A DNA stretch of 64,000 nucleotides from Pseudomonadota bacterium (GTDB lineage: Bacteria > Pseudomonadota > Alphaproteobacteria > Acetobacterales > Acetobacteraceae), in assembly GCA_021851785.1 (NCBI GenBank), contig JAJZBV010000001.1:62001-126000 (forward strand). The letters run 5' to 3'. Shown here in pieces: positions 47,228-55,289 of the stretch (the stretch's first letter is position 1; the number at the start of each line of letters is the position of its first letter). The translations under genes and the position numbers were made by a program. Under the pieces are notes generated by a model, which ran no database searches, was not told where the DNA came from, and worked only from the letters and a program-made list of their open reading frames with translations.

Positions 47228-48754
47228 ATGCTCAGAACCGATCTGATCGCGCCGCTGGCAACCCTGCTGGCGCGCCACGCGACGGCCCGTCCGAAGGCCG
47301 TCGCCTTCGAGGACCGCACACGCGCGTTGACCTATGCCGAATTGGCGGACAGCACGGCGCGCATCGCCGTCTGGCTCGCTGCGGCGGGCGTGCAGGAAGG
47401 TGACAGGGTGGCGATCCATCAGCCGAATTCGGTGGATTGGGTTGAACTGGCGCTGGCGATCAATCGCGCCGGGGGGGTCGCGGTGCCGATCAGCTTCGCC
47501 GCCACGCCGGGCGAGATCGCCTACCGGTTGGAAGATGCCAATTGCGTCCTCGCCTTCACCCGCGCCGAGACCGCCGACAGCCTGCGCAGCCTGTGCGCCA
47601 CGCGGGGCATAGCTGCCGCCGTGTCCGCCTTCGCGAACGGCGAGGGCGAGGCGGCGCGGGGAGGTGATCCGTCGGCCGCGCCGCGCGATCCGGACGACAT
47701 CATGCAGCCCGCCTTCATCGTCTACACCTCCGGCACCACCGGGCGGGCAAAGGGCGTTGTGCTGTCTGTGCATGGCCTGCTGTGGGTGACGGCTGCGTGT
47801 TGGGCACCGATCGTGGGAATGAATGAGAACGACGTGGTACTCAACGCGCTGCCGTTGTTCCACAGCTACGCGCTCAGCTTCGCGGTGATCACCATCGTTG
47901 CCACCGGCGCACGTGAATACACCATGGAGAATTTCTCCAACTCGCAGATGATCGAACTTCTGGCAGAACGCTCGTTCACCGTGCTGCCGGGCGTGCCGAC
48001 GGTGTTTCATTACCTGCTCGACAAGGCAAAGAACGAAGGCCGCCAATCGCTGGGCGGCATCCGCCTCTGTCTGTCGGCCGGTGCGATCATGCCCGGTCCG
48101 TTGAACCAGGATTTCGAAAGCTGGTTCGGCGTCAAGCTGCTCGACGGCTACGGCATCACCGAAACCTCGACGATGGTGACGATGAACTGGCCTGCCGGCG
48201 GGCGGAAAATGGGCTCGTGCGGCATTCCGGTGCCGGGGCTGACGGTGCGCGTGGTTGATCACGAGGACCGTGATGTGGCGGCCGGCGTGGAGGGCGAGCT
48301 GATCGTGCGCGGCCCGAATGTGATGCTGGGCTATCACGGCAATCCGGAGGCGACCGCCTCGGCGCTCAAAGATGGCTGGTATCGCACCGGCGATCTGGCC
48401 ACCTTCGACCGGGACGGTTTTCTGACCATCACCGGCCGTCTGAAGGAAGTGATCATCCGGGGCGGGCAGAATATCTCGCCCGCCGAGGTAGAGGAGGCGG
48501 TGAACGCCTTCCCCGCCGTGCTGGATTGCGCGGTGGTCGGCGTCAAGCACTCTTTCCTGGGCGAGGTTCCTGCAGCGTTTGTCATCCCCCGACCGGATCA
48601 GGAGATCGATGTGGCGGCACTGACGGCGCATTGCCGTGAAAAGCTATCATCCCACAAGGTGCCGCAGCATTTCTACGTCGTTGATGCGATCCCACGCACT
48701 GGCTCCGGAAAGGTGCAGCGCTTCAAGCTGCGTGAGCAGGCCGAAGTCGGCTGA
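47228..48754 (+). CDS. AMP-dependent acyl-CoA synthetase
   Basis: The 508-residue ANL-family ligase has the P-loop YTSGTTGRAKGVVLS (about residue 165), DGYGITETS (A5), GWYRTGDLATFDRDGFLTITGR (split as WYRTGDL and LTITGR) and the C-terminal catalytic Lys in PRTGSGKVQRFKL. It activates a carboxylic acid to its CoA ester in two steps. Its place after the Mo hydroxylase suggests it makes that enzyme's CoA-ester substrate (HmfD-like if furoate). A strong GGGAGGAAA precedes the start. Confidence 0.9.
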   Translation: MLRTDLIAPLATLLARHATARPKAVAFEDRTRALTYAELADSTARIAVWLAAAGVQEGDRVAIHQPNSVDWVELALAINRAGGVAVPISFAATPGEIAYRLEDANCVLAFTRAETADSLRSLCATRGIAAAVSAFANGEGEAARGGDPSAAPRDPDDIMQPAFIVYTSGTTGRAKGVVLSVHGLLWVTAACWAPIVGMNENDVVLNALPLFHSYALSFAVITIVATGAREYTMENFSNSQMIELLAERSFTVLPGVPTVFHYLLDKAKNEGRQSLGGIRLCLSAGAIMPGPLNQDFESWFGVKLLDGYGITETSTMVTMNWPAGGRKMGSCGIPVPGLTVRVVDHEDRDVAAGVEGELIVRGPNVMLGYHGNPEATASALKDGWYRTGDLATFDRDGFLTITGRLKEVIIRGGQNISPAEVEEAVNAFPAVLDCAVVGVKHSFLGEVPAAFVIPRPDQEIDVAALTAHCREKLSSHKVPQHFYVVDAIPRTGSGKVQRFKLREQAEVG

Positions 48755-48800
48755 GGCAGCATGGTTGATGGTGTGCGGTATTTCGAGCTAGGCCTCGATC

Positions 48801-49856
48801 ATGCTGCATACGTCACCAACCTGCGCCACAGTTTCCTATGATCCGGGCAAGCCGACCGTGCGCCATCTGGCCCGGCATTGCTCGATGGATCGCACGTTGC
48901 GCATCCTCTCCGATGCGTGGTCGTTCCTGGTTCTGCGTGAAGTCTATCTGGGCGCGCGCCGCTTTGAGCAGATTCAGGGCGTGTTGCGCATGCCGCGCAG
49001 CACGCTGAGTGAGCGGCTGTCGCATCTGGTCGAGACCAATGTTCTGCGCCGTGTTCCCTATGGCGAATCGACCTCACGTTTTGAATACCGCCTGACCGAA
49101 CGCGGGATGGATTTGTATCTCGTCATGTTGGCGATGCTGCGCTACGGCGACGATTGGCTGGCAGGCGATGCTCCGCCGCCGTTGGTGCTGACCCACACGA
49201 AATGTGGCCACGAAACGCACCCCGAAACCATCTGCTCGCACTGTAAGCAACCGATCCAGATCCATGACGTCACCTACCGCGACGGCCCTGGTGCGGGATT
49301 TTCTCCGGTGCCGGACGCCCCGCAACGTCGGCGCTCGCGCGGGGCCGAGTCGTTCGAACGTGGGCGCCCCTCCTCGGTATCACGCACATTGGGCATTCTC
49401 GCGGATCGGTGGACCTTTCTGGTTCTGCGCGAGACGTTCTTTGGCGTTCGCCGGTTCGACCAATTTCAGGACAATCTGGGCATTGCGCCCAACATCCTCA
49501 CCGACCGGCTCAACCGCCTGGTCGAGCAGGGCATCCTGACGCGAGAGAAGTACCAGGAACTGCCGGATCGCTACGAATACCGCCTGACCGATGCCGGGCG
49601 CGATCTGTATCTGCCGTTGATCCAGATGCTGCGTTGGGGTGATCGATGGCTGAGCGAGGCACCGCCCCTCTTGCTGCATCACAAGCTGTGCGACCACGAT
49701 TTCCAGCCTGTGATCGCCTGCTATCACTGCCATGAAGCCATCGATCCGCACGATATCCGCTATCGTCTGACCTACCCCTGGATGCGCCAGGACAAGCCGC
49801 CCGCGCTGCTTGGTGGCCCCGGCGATCCACCGATCGAAGAGAAGCAAGGGAATTGA
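48801..49856 (+). CDS. Tandem HxlR-family regulator with two zinc-knuckle-like segments
   Basis: The 351-residue protein is an internal duplication. Each half has an HxlR winged helix (RTLRILSDAWSFLVLREVYL at 31-50 and RTLGILADRWTFLVLRETFF at 195-214), then a C-terminal CxH...CxxC cluster (Cys135/His137/Cys145/Cys148 and Cys297/His299/Cys307/Cys310). Ordinary HxlR proteins are ~110-150 residues and bind DNA as dimers, so this chain is effectively a covalent dimer. It is the probable regulator of the preceding operon. Confidence 0.8.
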   Translation: MLHTSPTCATVSYDPGKPTVRHLARHCSMDRTLRILSDAWSFLVLREVYLGARRFEQIQGVLRMPRSTLSERLSHLVETNVLRRVPYGESTSRFEYRLTERGMDLYLVMLAMLRYGDDWLAGDAPPPLVLTHTKCGHETHPETICSHCKQPIQIHDVTYRDGPGAGFSPVPDAPQRRRSRGAESFERGRPSSVSRTLGILADRWTFLVLRETFFGVRRFDQFQDNLGIAPNILTDRLNRLVEQGILTREKYQELPDRYEYRLTDAGRDLYLPLIQMLRWGDRWLSEAPPLLLHHKLCDHDFQPVIACYHCHEAIDPHDIRYRLTYPWMRQDKPPALLGGPGDPPIEEKQGN

Positions 49857-49977
49857 TGCGGATCTCCATATGATGGGAAGCATCAGGATCTCGGGGTCCA
49901 TCTGACAGCATGGTGTGGCGTGGCAGAGCGGTAGCCGATCAGTCTGGATCGTATCCGGCGGATACGAAGGAGGTGAT

Positions 49978-50058
49978 GCCCTCGGTCGGTGTGAATGTTT
50001 GGCTGATCTTTCCGATGGCCGCCTTGTGGCTGCTGAGGTTGGCCATGATGACGGTGCC
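49978..50058 (-). mobile_element. Possible IS630-family transposase scrap
   Basis: On the minus strand 27 codons read GTVIMANLSSHKAAIGK and so on. The VIMxNLSSHK core matches the second DDE block of IS630 transposases (usually MDNLxSHK), but the catalytic Asp is Ala here. Similarity ends within a few residues. Confidence 0.35.
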
Positions 50059-50064
50059 CCCGGA

Positions 50065-50140
50065 GTGTCAATCGGCACGCAAAAGGGATCCCTCTGAGGC
50101 GTTGGGACAGGCTTGTCCCGGTAGCGAACGGGAGGATCCC
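50065..50140 (+). repeat. 76-bp direct repeat, copy 2 (IS21-type end?)
   Basis: It is collinear with 40375-40450, with an identical 40-base core (50091-50130) and a handful of differences outside it. This copy keeps the AAAAGGGATCCCTC version of the start, closer to typical IS21-type ends. It closes the 9.7-kb catabolic module. Confidence 0.75.
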
Positions 50141-50618
50141 GCGCGGCGCGCGTGGGAGTCGCCGCCCGCCGTCAGCGCCGGCAGGTGCGGTTCACCACGG
50201 CGACCGCGCGGATTGCGAGGCCGGTTTTGCGCAACGCGGTCGCGGCAATTGTCTGTCCGTTGATAAAGATCGGGACGAATTGATGGGACAAATCCGCCTC
50301 CGTCACGCGCGCAACGGCGCGTCCGTCGCCTGCTCCGTGTCGCTCAGACGCCCAAGAACGGATTGCATCCTTGCTCCTCCCGAACCCATGCGCGTGAACG
50401 CTCTCCGTCGTCACATCGCGACATATCGTACGCTGCATTATCATCTGGGCCAACCCGCCCCTGCTCCTCGCTTCGAGCAAAGTGGCCTGACCTTCGATCT
50501 TGAGACGGGTCGGCATGCCCGGTTGACGAATCTAGTCAATCAGATATAGTACGTATGTGTATGACTATCGGAGGCTGCGCGGCCGACAAGCGCCGCCGGG
50601 AGCGAGGGGGGAAGCTTC

Positions 50619-51767
50619 GTGGGGCCGCTGCACGGAATCAAGGTGGTCGAAATGGCCGGCCTCGCGCCGGGCCCCTTCGCGGCCATGATGCTCGCCGACA
50701 TGGGAGCTGAGGTGCTGCGGGTCGAACGCCCCGGGCAATCGGCCCCGTCCGGCCATCCCACAATGGCGCTGCTCGAGCGCAACCGCCGCTCGATTGTGCT
50801 CGACCTGAAGTCCCCCGCCGGCGGTCGCGTCATGCGCAGACTGCTCGCTGGCGCCGACGCCTTCATCGAAGGGTTCCGGCCTGGCGTCATGGAGCGCCTC
50901 GGCTTCGGCCCCGAGCCCTGCCTTGAGCTCAATCCGCGGCTCGTCTACGGCCGCATGACCGGCTGGGGGCAGGATGGACCGCTCGCCCAGGCCGCCGGCC
51001 ATGACATCAACTACATCGCGCTGACCGGCGCGCTGCATTCGATCGGTCGGCCCCATGGGCGACCGAGCGTTCCGCTCAATCTGGTCGGAGACTTCGGCGG
51101 CGGCGGCCTCTATCTTGCCTTCGGAATCGTCTGCGCGCTCCTAGAGGCGCGCAAATCCCGGCGCGGCCAGGTCGTCGACGCCGCCATGATCGACGGCGCC
51201 GCTTCGCTGATGACCTATGTTTTCGCGGCTCTCGCCTCGGGCGCGTGGAGCGACAAGCGCGGTGAGAACCAGTTGGACGGCGAAACCGCGCCCTGGTACG
51301 GCGTCTACGAGACCGCCGACGGGCGCTACGTTAGCATAGCCTCCGCCGAGCCGGCGTTCTACGCGGAGATGTTGCGGCGCACGGGTCTTGCGGAAGAGGC
51401 GCCGGATCAGAACGATCGCCGCGGCTGGCCGGCGCTGCGCGCGCGGTTAGAAGATATTTTCCGCAAGAAGACCCGCGACGAATGGTGCGCGATCATGGAG
51501 GGGACCGACGTCTGTTTCGCCCCGGTGCTGACGCTGCCCGAAGCGGTGATGCATCCTCACAACCGCGCCCGCGGCGTCTTCATCGATGTCGAGGGCATGG
51601 CGCAGCCCGCCCCTGCGCCGCGCTTCAGTCGCACTAGGCCTGACACGCCGCGCGCGCCCGAGCGGGCGCCCGGCGACCCCACGGACGCTCTGCGCTCGTG
51701 GGGTTTCGCCGACGCGGAGGTCGCCGAGTTTGCGCGCGATGGCGCGTTTGGAGCGCGTCGAGCGTGA
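50619..51767 (+). CDS. CaiB/BaiF family CoA-transferase or alpha-methylacyl-CoA racemase
   Basis: The 382-residue family III CoA-transferase-type protein has LHGIKVVEMAGLAPGPFAAM at the N-terminus and GADAFIEGFRPGVMERLG. GHDINYIALTGALHSIGR contains the GHD/IN segment typical of alpha-methylacyl-CoA racemases, and VLTLPEAVMHPHNRARG comes late. Racemase-like members epimerise 2-methyl branched acyl-CoAs. It stands upstream of a branched-chain-type transporter. GTG start after GAGGGGGGAAG. Confidence 0.85.
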   Translation: MGPLHGIKVVEMAGLAPGPFAAMMLADMGAEVLRVERPGQSAPSGHPTMALLERNRRSIVLDLKSPAGGRVMRRLLAGADAFIEGFRPGVMERLGFGPEPCLELNPRLVYGRMTGWGQDGPLAQAAGHDINYIALTGALHSIGRPHGRPSVPLNLVGDFGGGGLYLAFGIVCALLEARKSRRGQVVDAAMIDGAASLMTYVFAALASGAWSDKRGENQLDGETAPWYGVYETADGRYVSIASAEPAFYAEMLRRTGLAEEAPDQNDRRGWPALRARLEDIFRKKTRDEWCAIMEGTDVCFAPVLTLPEAVMHPHNRARGVFIDVEGMAQPAPAPRFSRTRPDTPRAPERAPGDPTDALRSWGFADAEVAEFARDGAFGARRA

Positions 51768-51890
51768 CATCTCCCTGTTCCGAGATCGTCACTCTTGTAC
51801 GCCGGGCCGTTTGCATTCAGGACGCCAATACGGTAAGCTGCTTAACTAAATAACGCCGCGCGAGCGGCGACGAGGGCGGAGGAAGCGTGC

Positions 51891-51977
51891 ATGAAGCTGC
51901 CACGCGATTGCAGGGCCCTGGACGGGCCGCGAATGCAGAACCACATCCCTCATGACAAATGCGGGCGCATGGCGTGA
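51891..51977 (+). CDS. Small 28-residue reading frame before livH
   Basis: ATG 51891 has a good ribosome site (GGCGGAGGAAG) and the frame (MKLPRDCRALDGPRMQNH...) ends at a TGA inside the start of the permease gene. It could be a translational leader coupled to livH or a scrap of a lost gene. There is no family match I know. The rest of the 190-base gap has no further gene. Confidence 0.25.
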   Translation: MKLPRDCRALDGPRMQNHIPHDKCGRMA

Positions 51978-52831
51978 TCGCGCTGTTGATCGCAAACTCG
52001 CTCGCGCTCGCCTCGCTGCTCATTATGCTGTCGAGTGGGCTCGCGCTGATTTACGGACTTCGCGACGTCATCAACTTCGGTCATGGCGCGCTCTATATGC
52101 TTGGCGCCTATCTCGGCTACTCGATCGCCCTGATCGGCGGATTCTGGACCGCGCTCGTCGTTTCGCCGCTCCTGCTTGCATTGCTCGGGATCGCCTTAGA
52201 ATATCTGGTTCTGCGGCCGTTGCGCGGCCGCTCGCATATCGAGGTGGCGCTGGTTACGCTCGGGCTCGGCATCATCCTGGGCCAGGCGCTGATCTTCGTC
52301 TATGGCGGCGAGGCGCGCGGCGTCGACGCGCCGCCGGCTCTGGCGGGCTCCGTGCGCATGTTTGGCCTTTCCTATCCGCTCTACCGGATCTTCCTCATCG
52401 CGATGGGCCTCGGCTCCTGCACGGCTCTGGCGCTGTGGCTGCGCTTCTCAACCTCCGGTCTTTATGTGCGCGCGGTCAGCCAGGATCCGTCCGTCGCGCG
52501 CATGATGGGCGTCAACGCCGACCGGCTCAGTCTGCTCGTCACCAGCCTCAGCGCGGCTTTCGCGGGCGTCGCGGGCGTGCTCGCGGGGCCCTATCTTTCG
52601 GTCGATCCCGGCATGGACGTAACCATGATCGTCAATTGTCTCATCATCGTGGTGATTGGCGGGACGGGCAGCATCGCCGGCGCGATCATCGCCGCGCTGC
52701 TGTTCGGCTTCGTGCAGGTTGCAGGCTCCGTGTTCCTGCCCGACCTCGCCGCGCTCGCGCCCTACGTTCTGTTGTTCGTCGTGCTTCTGATCGCGCCGCG
52801 CGGCATCGGTCGCGGCCGGGCGCCGGCATGA
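51959..52831 (+). CDS. livH: Branched-chain amino acid-type ABC permease LivH
   Basis: The 290-residue protein has about eight membrane segments and the LivH block SSGLALIYGLRDVINFGHGA, then LYMLGAYLGY. Late in the chain VVIGGTGSIAGAIIAALLFG is typical. It forms half of the inner-membrane channel with LivM. It overlaps the next gene by ATGA. GTG 51974 is an alternative start. The transported compound is likely an aromatic or alicyclic acid rather than leucine, judging from neighbours. Confidence 0.88.
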   Translation: MRAHGVIALLIANSLALASLLIMLSSGLALIYGLRDVINFGHGALYMLGAYLGYSIALIGGFWTALVVSPLLLALLGIALEYLVLRPLRGRSHIEVALVTLGLGIILGQALIFVYGGEARGVDAPPALAGSVRMFGLSYPLYRIFLIAMGLGSCTALALWLRFSTSGLYVRAVSQDPSVARMMGVNADRLSLLVTSLSAAFAGVAGVLAGPYLSVDPGMDVTMIVNCLIIVVIGGTGSIAGAIIAALLFGFVQVAGSVFLPDLAALAPYVLLFVVLLIAPRGIGRGRAPA

Positions 52832-53874
52832 GCGGTGGGACGACGACGCGCGTGGACGCCCGGGGCGGCTCCCTCTTCGCCGGCAGCGCTTCGGTCCGCG
52901 CGCTCGTCTATGTCGCACTGGCGGCGCTGCTGTTCGGGTTCGGCGCCATCGCTCCGACCCATCTGGCGAGCGAATTCGTGCTGCGCATCGGCGCCGGCGG
53001 CCTGCTGCTCGGGATGCTCGCGCTCAGCGTGGCGTTTCTCATGAGCCAGGCCGGCCTCGTGGTGCTCGGCGCGGCAAGCGTCTACGGCGGCGTCGGCTAT
53101 CTGTTCGCGATCGCCATGAGCAAATGGGATCTGTCGCCGACGGCGGCGCTGCTCTTCGCCTTCTGCACGGTCATCGCATACGCCGCGGTCCTCGGAGCTC
53201 TGATCGTCCGCACAAATCCGCTCGCTTTCATGATGCTGACCCTCGCTGCCGGCGAAATGATCAGCCATAGCGTGATGCTGGAAGGTTTGCGAGACTACAC
53301 GTCAGGCGCAGACGGGCTGGTCGTCACTTTCAAGGGCGCCGTCTTCGGCATGACCGCCGCCGATTTCGCGAACGCGACGCAGTTCTGGCCGATCGCCTGG
53401 AGCGCGGCCTGGATTCTCGGCTTTGCGGCGTTTGCGGTTCGCCGCTCGCGGTTCGGCGCGATCCTGCGCGCTATTCAGGAGAACGAGGAGCGCATGCGGT
53501 TCTCCGGCTTCGGCACCTACCTGCCGCGCCTCGCCGCTTTTGTATTCGTGAACGCGATTGCCGACGTTTGCGGCCTGCTGCATGTGCTGAATTCCGGCTT
53601 CGTTTCGCCGGAGAGCCTCGGTCTCAGCGTCAGCACGAACGCGCTCGTAGCGGCGTTGGTCGGCGGCGTCGCGAACTCGACCGGGCCGATCGCCGGCGGA
53701 GTCCTGTTCGCGTTCGCTCAAGATCAGTTCGGCGCGCACGGCTTCACGCAATTGCTGACCGGCCTCGCGGTGGTGGTGTTCATCGTCCTGCTCCCGCGCG
53801 GCGTCATCGGCGGCCTGATTGAAGGGGCGCGGCGGCGCAGTGTTCTTTCGTCCAAGCGCCGGAGGACTGCCTGA
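52828..53874 (+). CDS. livM: Branched-chain amino acid-type ABC permease LivM
   Basis: The 348-residue protein has about ten membrane segments. It keeps the LivM-type loop FGAILRAIQENEERMRFSGF (residues ~211-230) and SPESLGLSVSTNALVAALVGG. It is the second half of the channel. The gene is followed after 1 base by livG. Confidence 0.88.
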   Translation: MSGGTTTRVDARGGSLFAGSASVRALVYVALAALLFGFGAIAPTHLASEFVLRIGAGGLLLGMLALSVAFLMSQAGLVVLGAASVYGGVGYLFAIAMSKWDLSPTAALLFAFCTVIAYAAVLGALIVRTNPLAFMMLTLAAGEMISHSVMLEGLRDYTSGADGLVVTFKGAVFGMTAADFANATQFWPIAWSAAWILGFAAFAVRRSRFGAILRAIQENEERMRFSGFGTYLPRLAAFVFVNAIADVCGLLHVLNSGFVSPESLGLSVSTNALVAALVGGVANSTGPIAGGVLFAFAQDQFGAHGFTQLLTGLAVVVFIVLLPRGVIGGLIEGARRRSVLSSKRRRTA

Positions 53875-53875
53875 C

Positions 53876-54574
53876 ATGCTCGAGATTGCGAATCTTTCGG
53901 TGAGCTACGGCCGCGTCCGTGCGCTCGACGGCGTCGAAATCGCTATTAAGGGCGCCGGCGCGCTGCATGGGATCATCGGGCCGAACGGCGCGGGCAAGTC
54001 GACACTGCTCGACGTCGTGACGGGCCGTCGGAGCCCAAGCGGCGGCGCGGTCCGCTATCGCGGCAAGGACGTCACGCGCAAGTCGGTCGCGTGGCGACGC
54101 CGCCACGGCATGGCACGATCGTTCCAGCGCACCAGCATATTTCAGGATCTCACCGTACGCGAGCAGCTTACGCTGATCGCGCGCCATCTCGGCGACGATC
54201 GGCTCGGCGACGTAATCGAGGTGATGAACCTCGGCGATTGCCTGGACGAAAAGGCCGGCCGCATCGCCTATGGCGTGCAGCGGCGCGTCGACGTGGCGTT
54301 GGCGCTGATCGGCCGGCCGGAACTCCTGCTGATGGACGAGCCGGGCGCCGGGCTTTCCGCGGAGGAGACGCTCAACCTTTTCCTTCACCTGCGTGACCTC
54401 GTGCGCGACCGCGGCATGGCGGCGGTTGTCGTCGAGCACGACGTCGACGCCGTGTTCGCCTGCTGCGACGTGGTGACCGTGCTGGATCTAGGCCGTCATC
54501 TCGCGACTGGCGCTCCCGCCGAAATTCGCGCCGACGCCCGGGTGATCGCCGCCTATCTCGGAAGCGCCGCGTGA
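53876..54574 (+). CDS. livG: ABC transporter ATP-binding protein LivG
   Basis: The 232-residue ATPase has Walker A GPNGAGKSTLLDVVTG, RSFQRTSIFQDLTVREQL, Walker B LLLMDEPGAGLS and the switch His in VVVEHDVDAVF. The signature motif is degenerate (IAYGVQRRVDVALAL in place of LSGGQ), which is common in LivG relatives (LSYGxQRR). The end overlaps livF (GTGA). Confidence 0.9.
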   Translation: MLEIANLSVSYGRVRALDGVEIAIKGAGALHGIIGPNGAGKSTLLDVVTGRRSPSGGAVRYRGKDVTRKSVAWRRRHGMARSFQRTSIFQDLTVREQLTLIARHLGDDRLGDVIEVMNLGDCLDEKAGRIAYGVQRRVDVALALIGRPELLLMDEPGAGLSAEETLNLFLHLRDLVRDRGMAAVVVEHDVDAVFACCDVVTVLDLGRHLATGAPAEIRADARVIAAYLGSAA

Positions 54575-55266
54575 CCTCGCTGGAGATTCGCTCGCTCTAC
54601 GCCGGTTACGGCGCGTCCATGGTGCTGCGCGGCCTCGATCTCACGATCGGCGAAGGCGAATCAGTCGCGCTGGTCGGCCGCAACGGCGCTGGCAAATCCA
54701 CGCTGCTGATGTCGCTGTTCGGCGAAACACGTATCTTCTCCGGCGAAATCCGGGTAGGCGAGACGCGCATCGACGACCGGCCGGGTTATGCGGCCGCCAA
54801 GCTCGGCATCGCCATCTCGCCGCAGGGGCGGCGCATCCTGCCGAACCTGACCGTCAAGGAGAATCTTCTGCTCGGCCGAGCCACTGGGCGATCCGGCGCT
54901 TGGAGTCTGCGGGCGGTCTACGACCTGTTCCCGGTCCTAAACGAGCGCGCCAATAGCGCCGGCACGATGTTGAGCGGCGGCCAGCAGCAGATGCTGGCGA
55001 TCGGCCGCGCGCTGATGGCGAATCCCGATCTGCTGCTGCTCGACGAACCTTCGGAGGGATTGTCGCCCGTTCTCATCGACGACCTTGCCCGCGGGCTCAA
55101 CGAAATCCGACGCGCCGGCGCCGGCGTGCTGATCGTCGAGCAGCATCTGAGTCTGGTGAAACGGGCGGCGGACCGCTTCGTCATTCTCTCGAAGGGACGG
55201 ATCGTCGGGGCAGGCCCGATTTCCGAGATGGACAGCCGCGAGAACCATGCGCTGATGGCGCTTTGA
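54571..55266 (+). CDS. livF: ABC transporter ATP-binding protein LivF
   Basis: The 231-residue ATPase has Walker A GRNGAGKSTLLMSLFG, LGIAISPQGRRILPNLTVKE, signature MLSGGQQQMLAIGRALM and Walker B LLLLDEPSEGLSP. It forms the nucleotide-binding dimer with LivG. All motifs are intact. GTG start. Confidence 0.92.
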   Translation: MTSLEIRSLYAGYGASMVLRGLDLTIGEGESVALVGRNGAGKSTLLMSLFGETRIFSGEIRVGETRIDDRPGYAAAKLGIAISPQGRRILPNLTVKENLLLGRATGRSGAWSLRAVYDLFPVLNERANSAGTMLSGGQQQMLAIGRALMANPDLLLLDEPSEGLSPVLIDDLARGLNEIRRAGAGVLIVEQHLSLVKRAADRFVILSKGRIVGAGPISEMDSRENHALMAL

Positions 55267-55289
55267 GAACTTTGGAAAGGAGAGGAAAC

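Larger units (their letters stand above)
49857..50618. other. Gene-poor scar region with transposon remnants
   Basis: This 760-base stretch contains a probable IS630 scrap (49978-50058), the second copy of the 76-bp repeat (50065-50140) and the motif AGAGCGGTAGCCGA (49925-49938), which is shared inverted with 30218-30231. Short open frames after 50140 on both strands have no recognisable family and look non-coding. A ribosome site for the CaiB gene lies at the end. Confidence 0.55.

Noticed and set aside
49910-50263. Possible 117-residue protein in the scar region
   Set aside because: It crosses the direct repeat and an IS630 scrap on the opposite strand, and it has no family resemblance.
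50172-50516. Minus-strand frame ending near the direct repeat
   Set aside because: Part of it (DLSHQFVPIFINGQTI) looks protein-like, but I could not link it to any family, and the upstream part is low quality.
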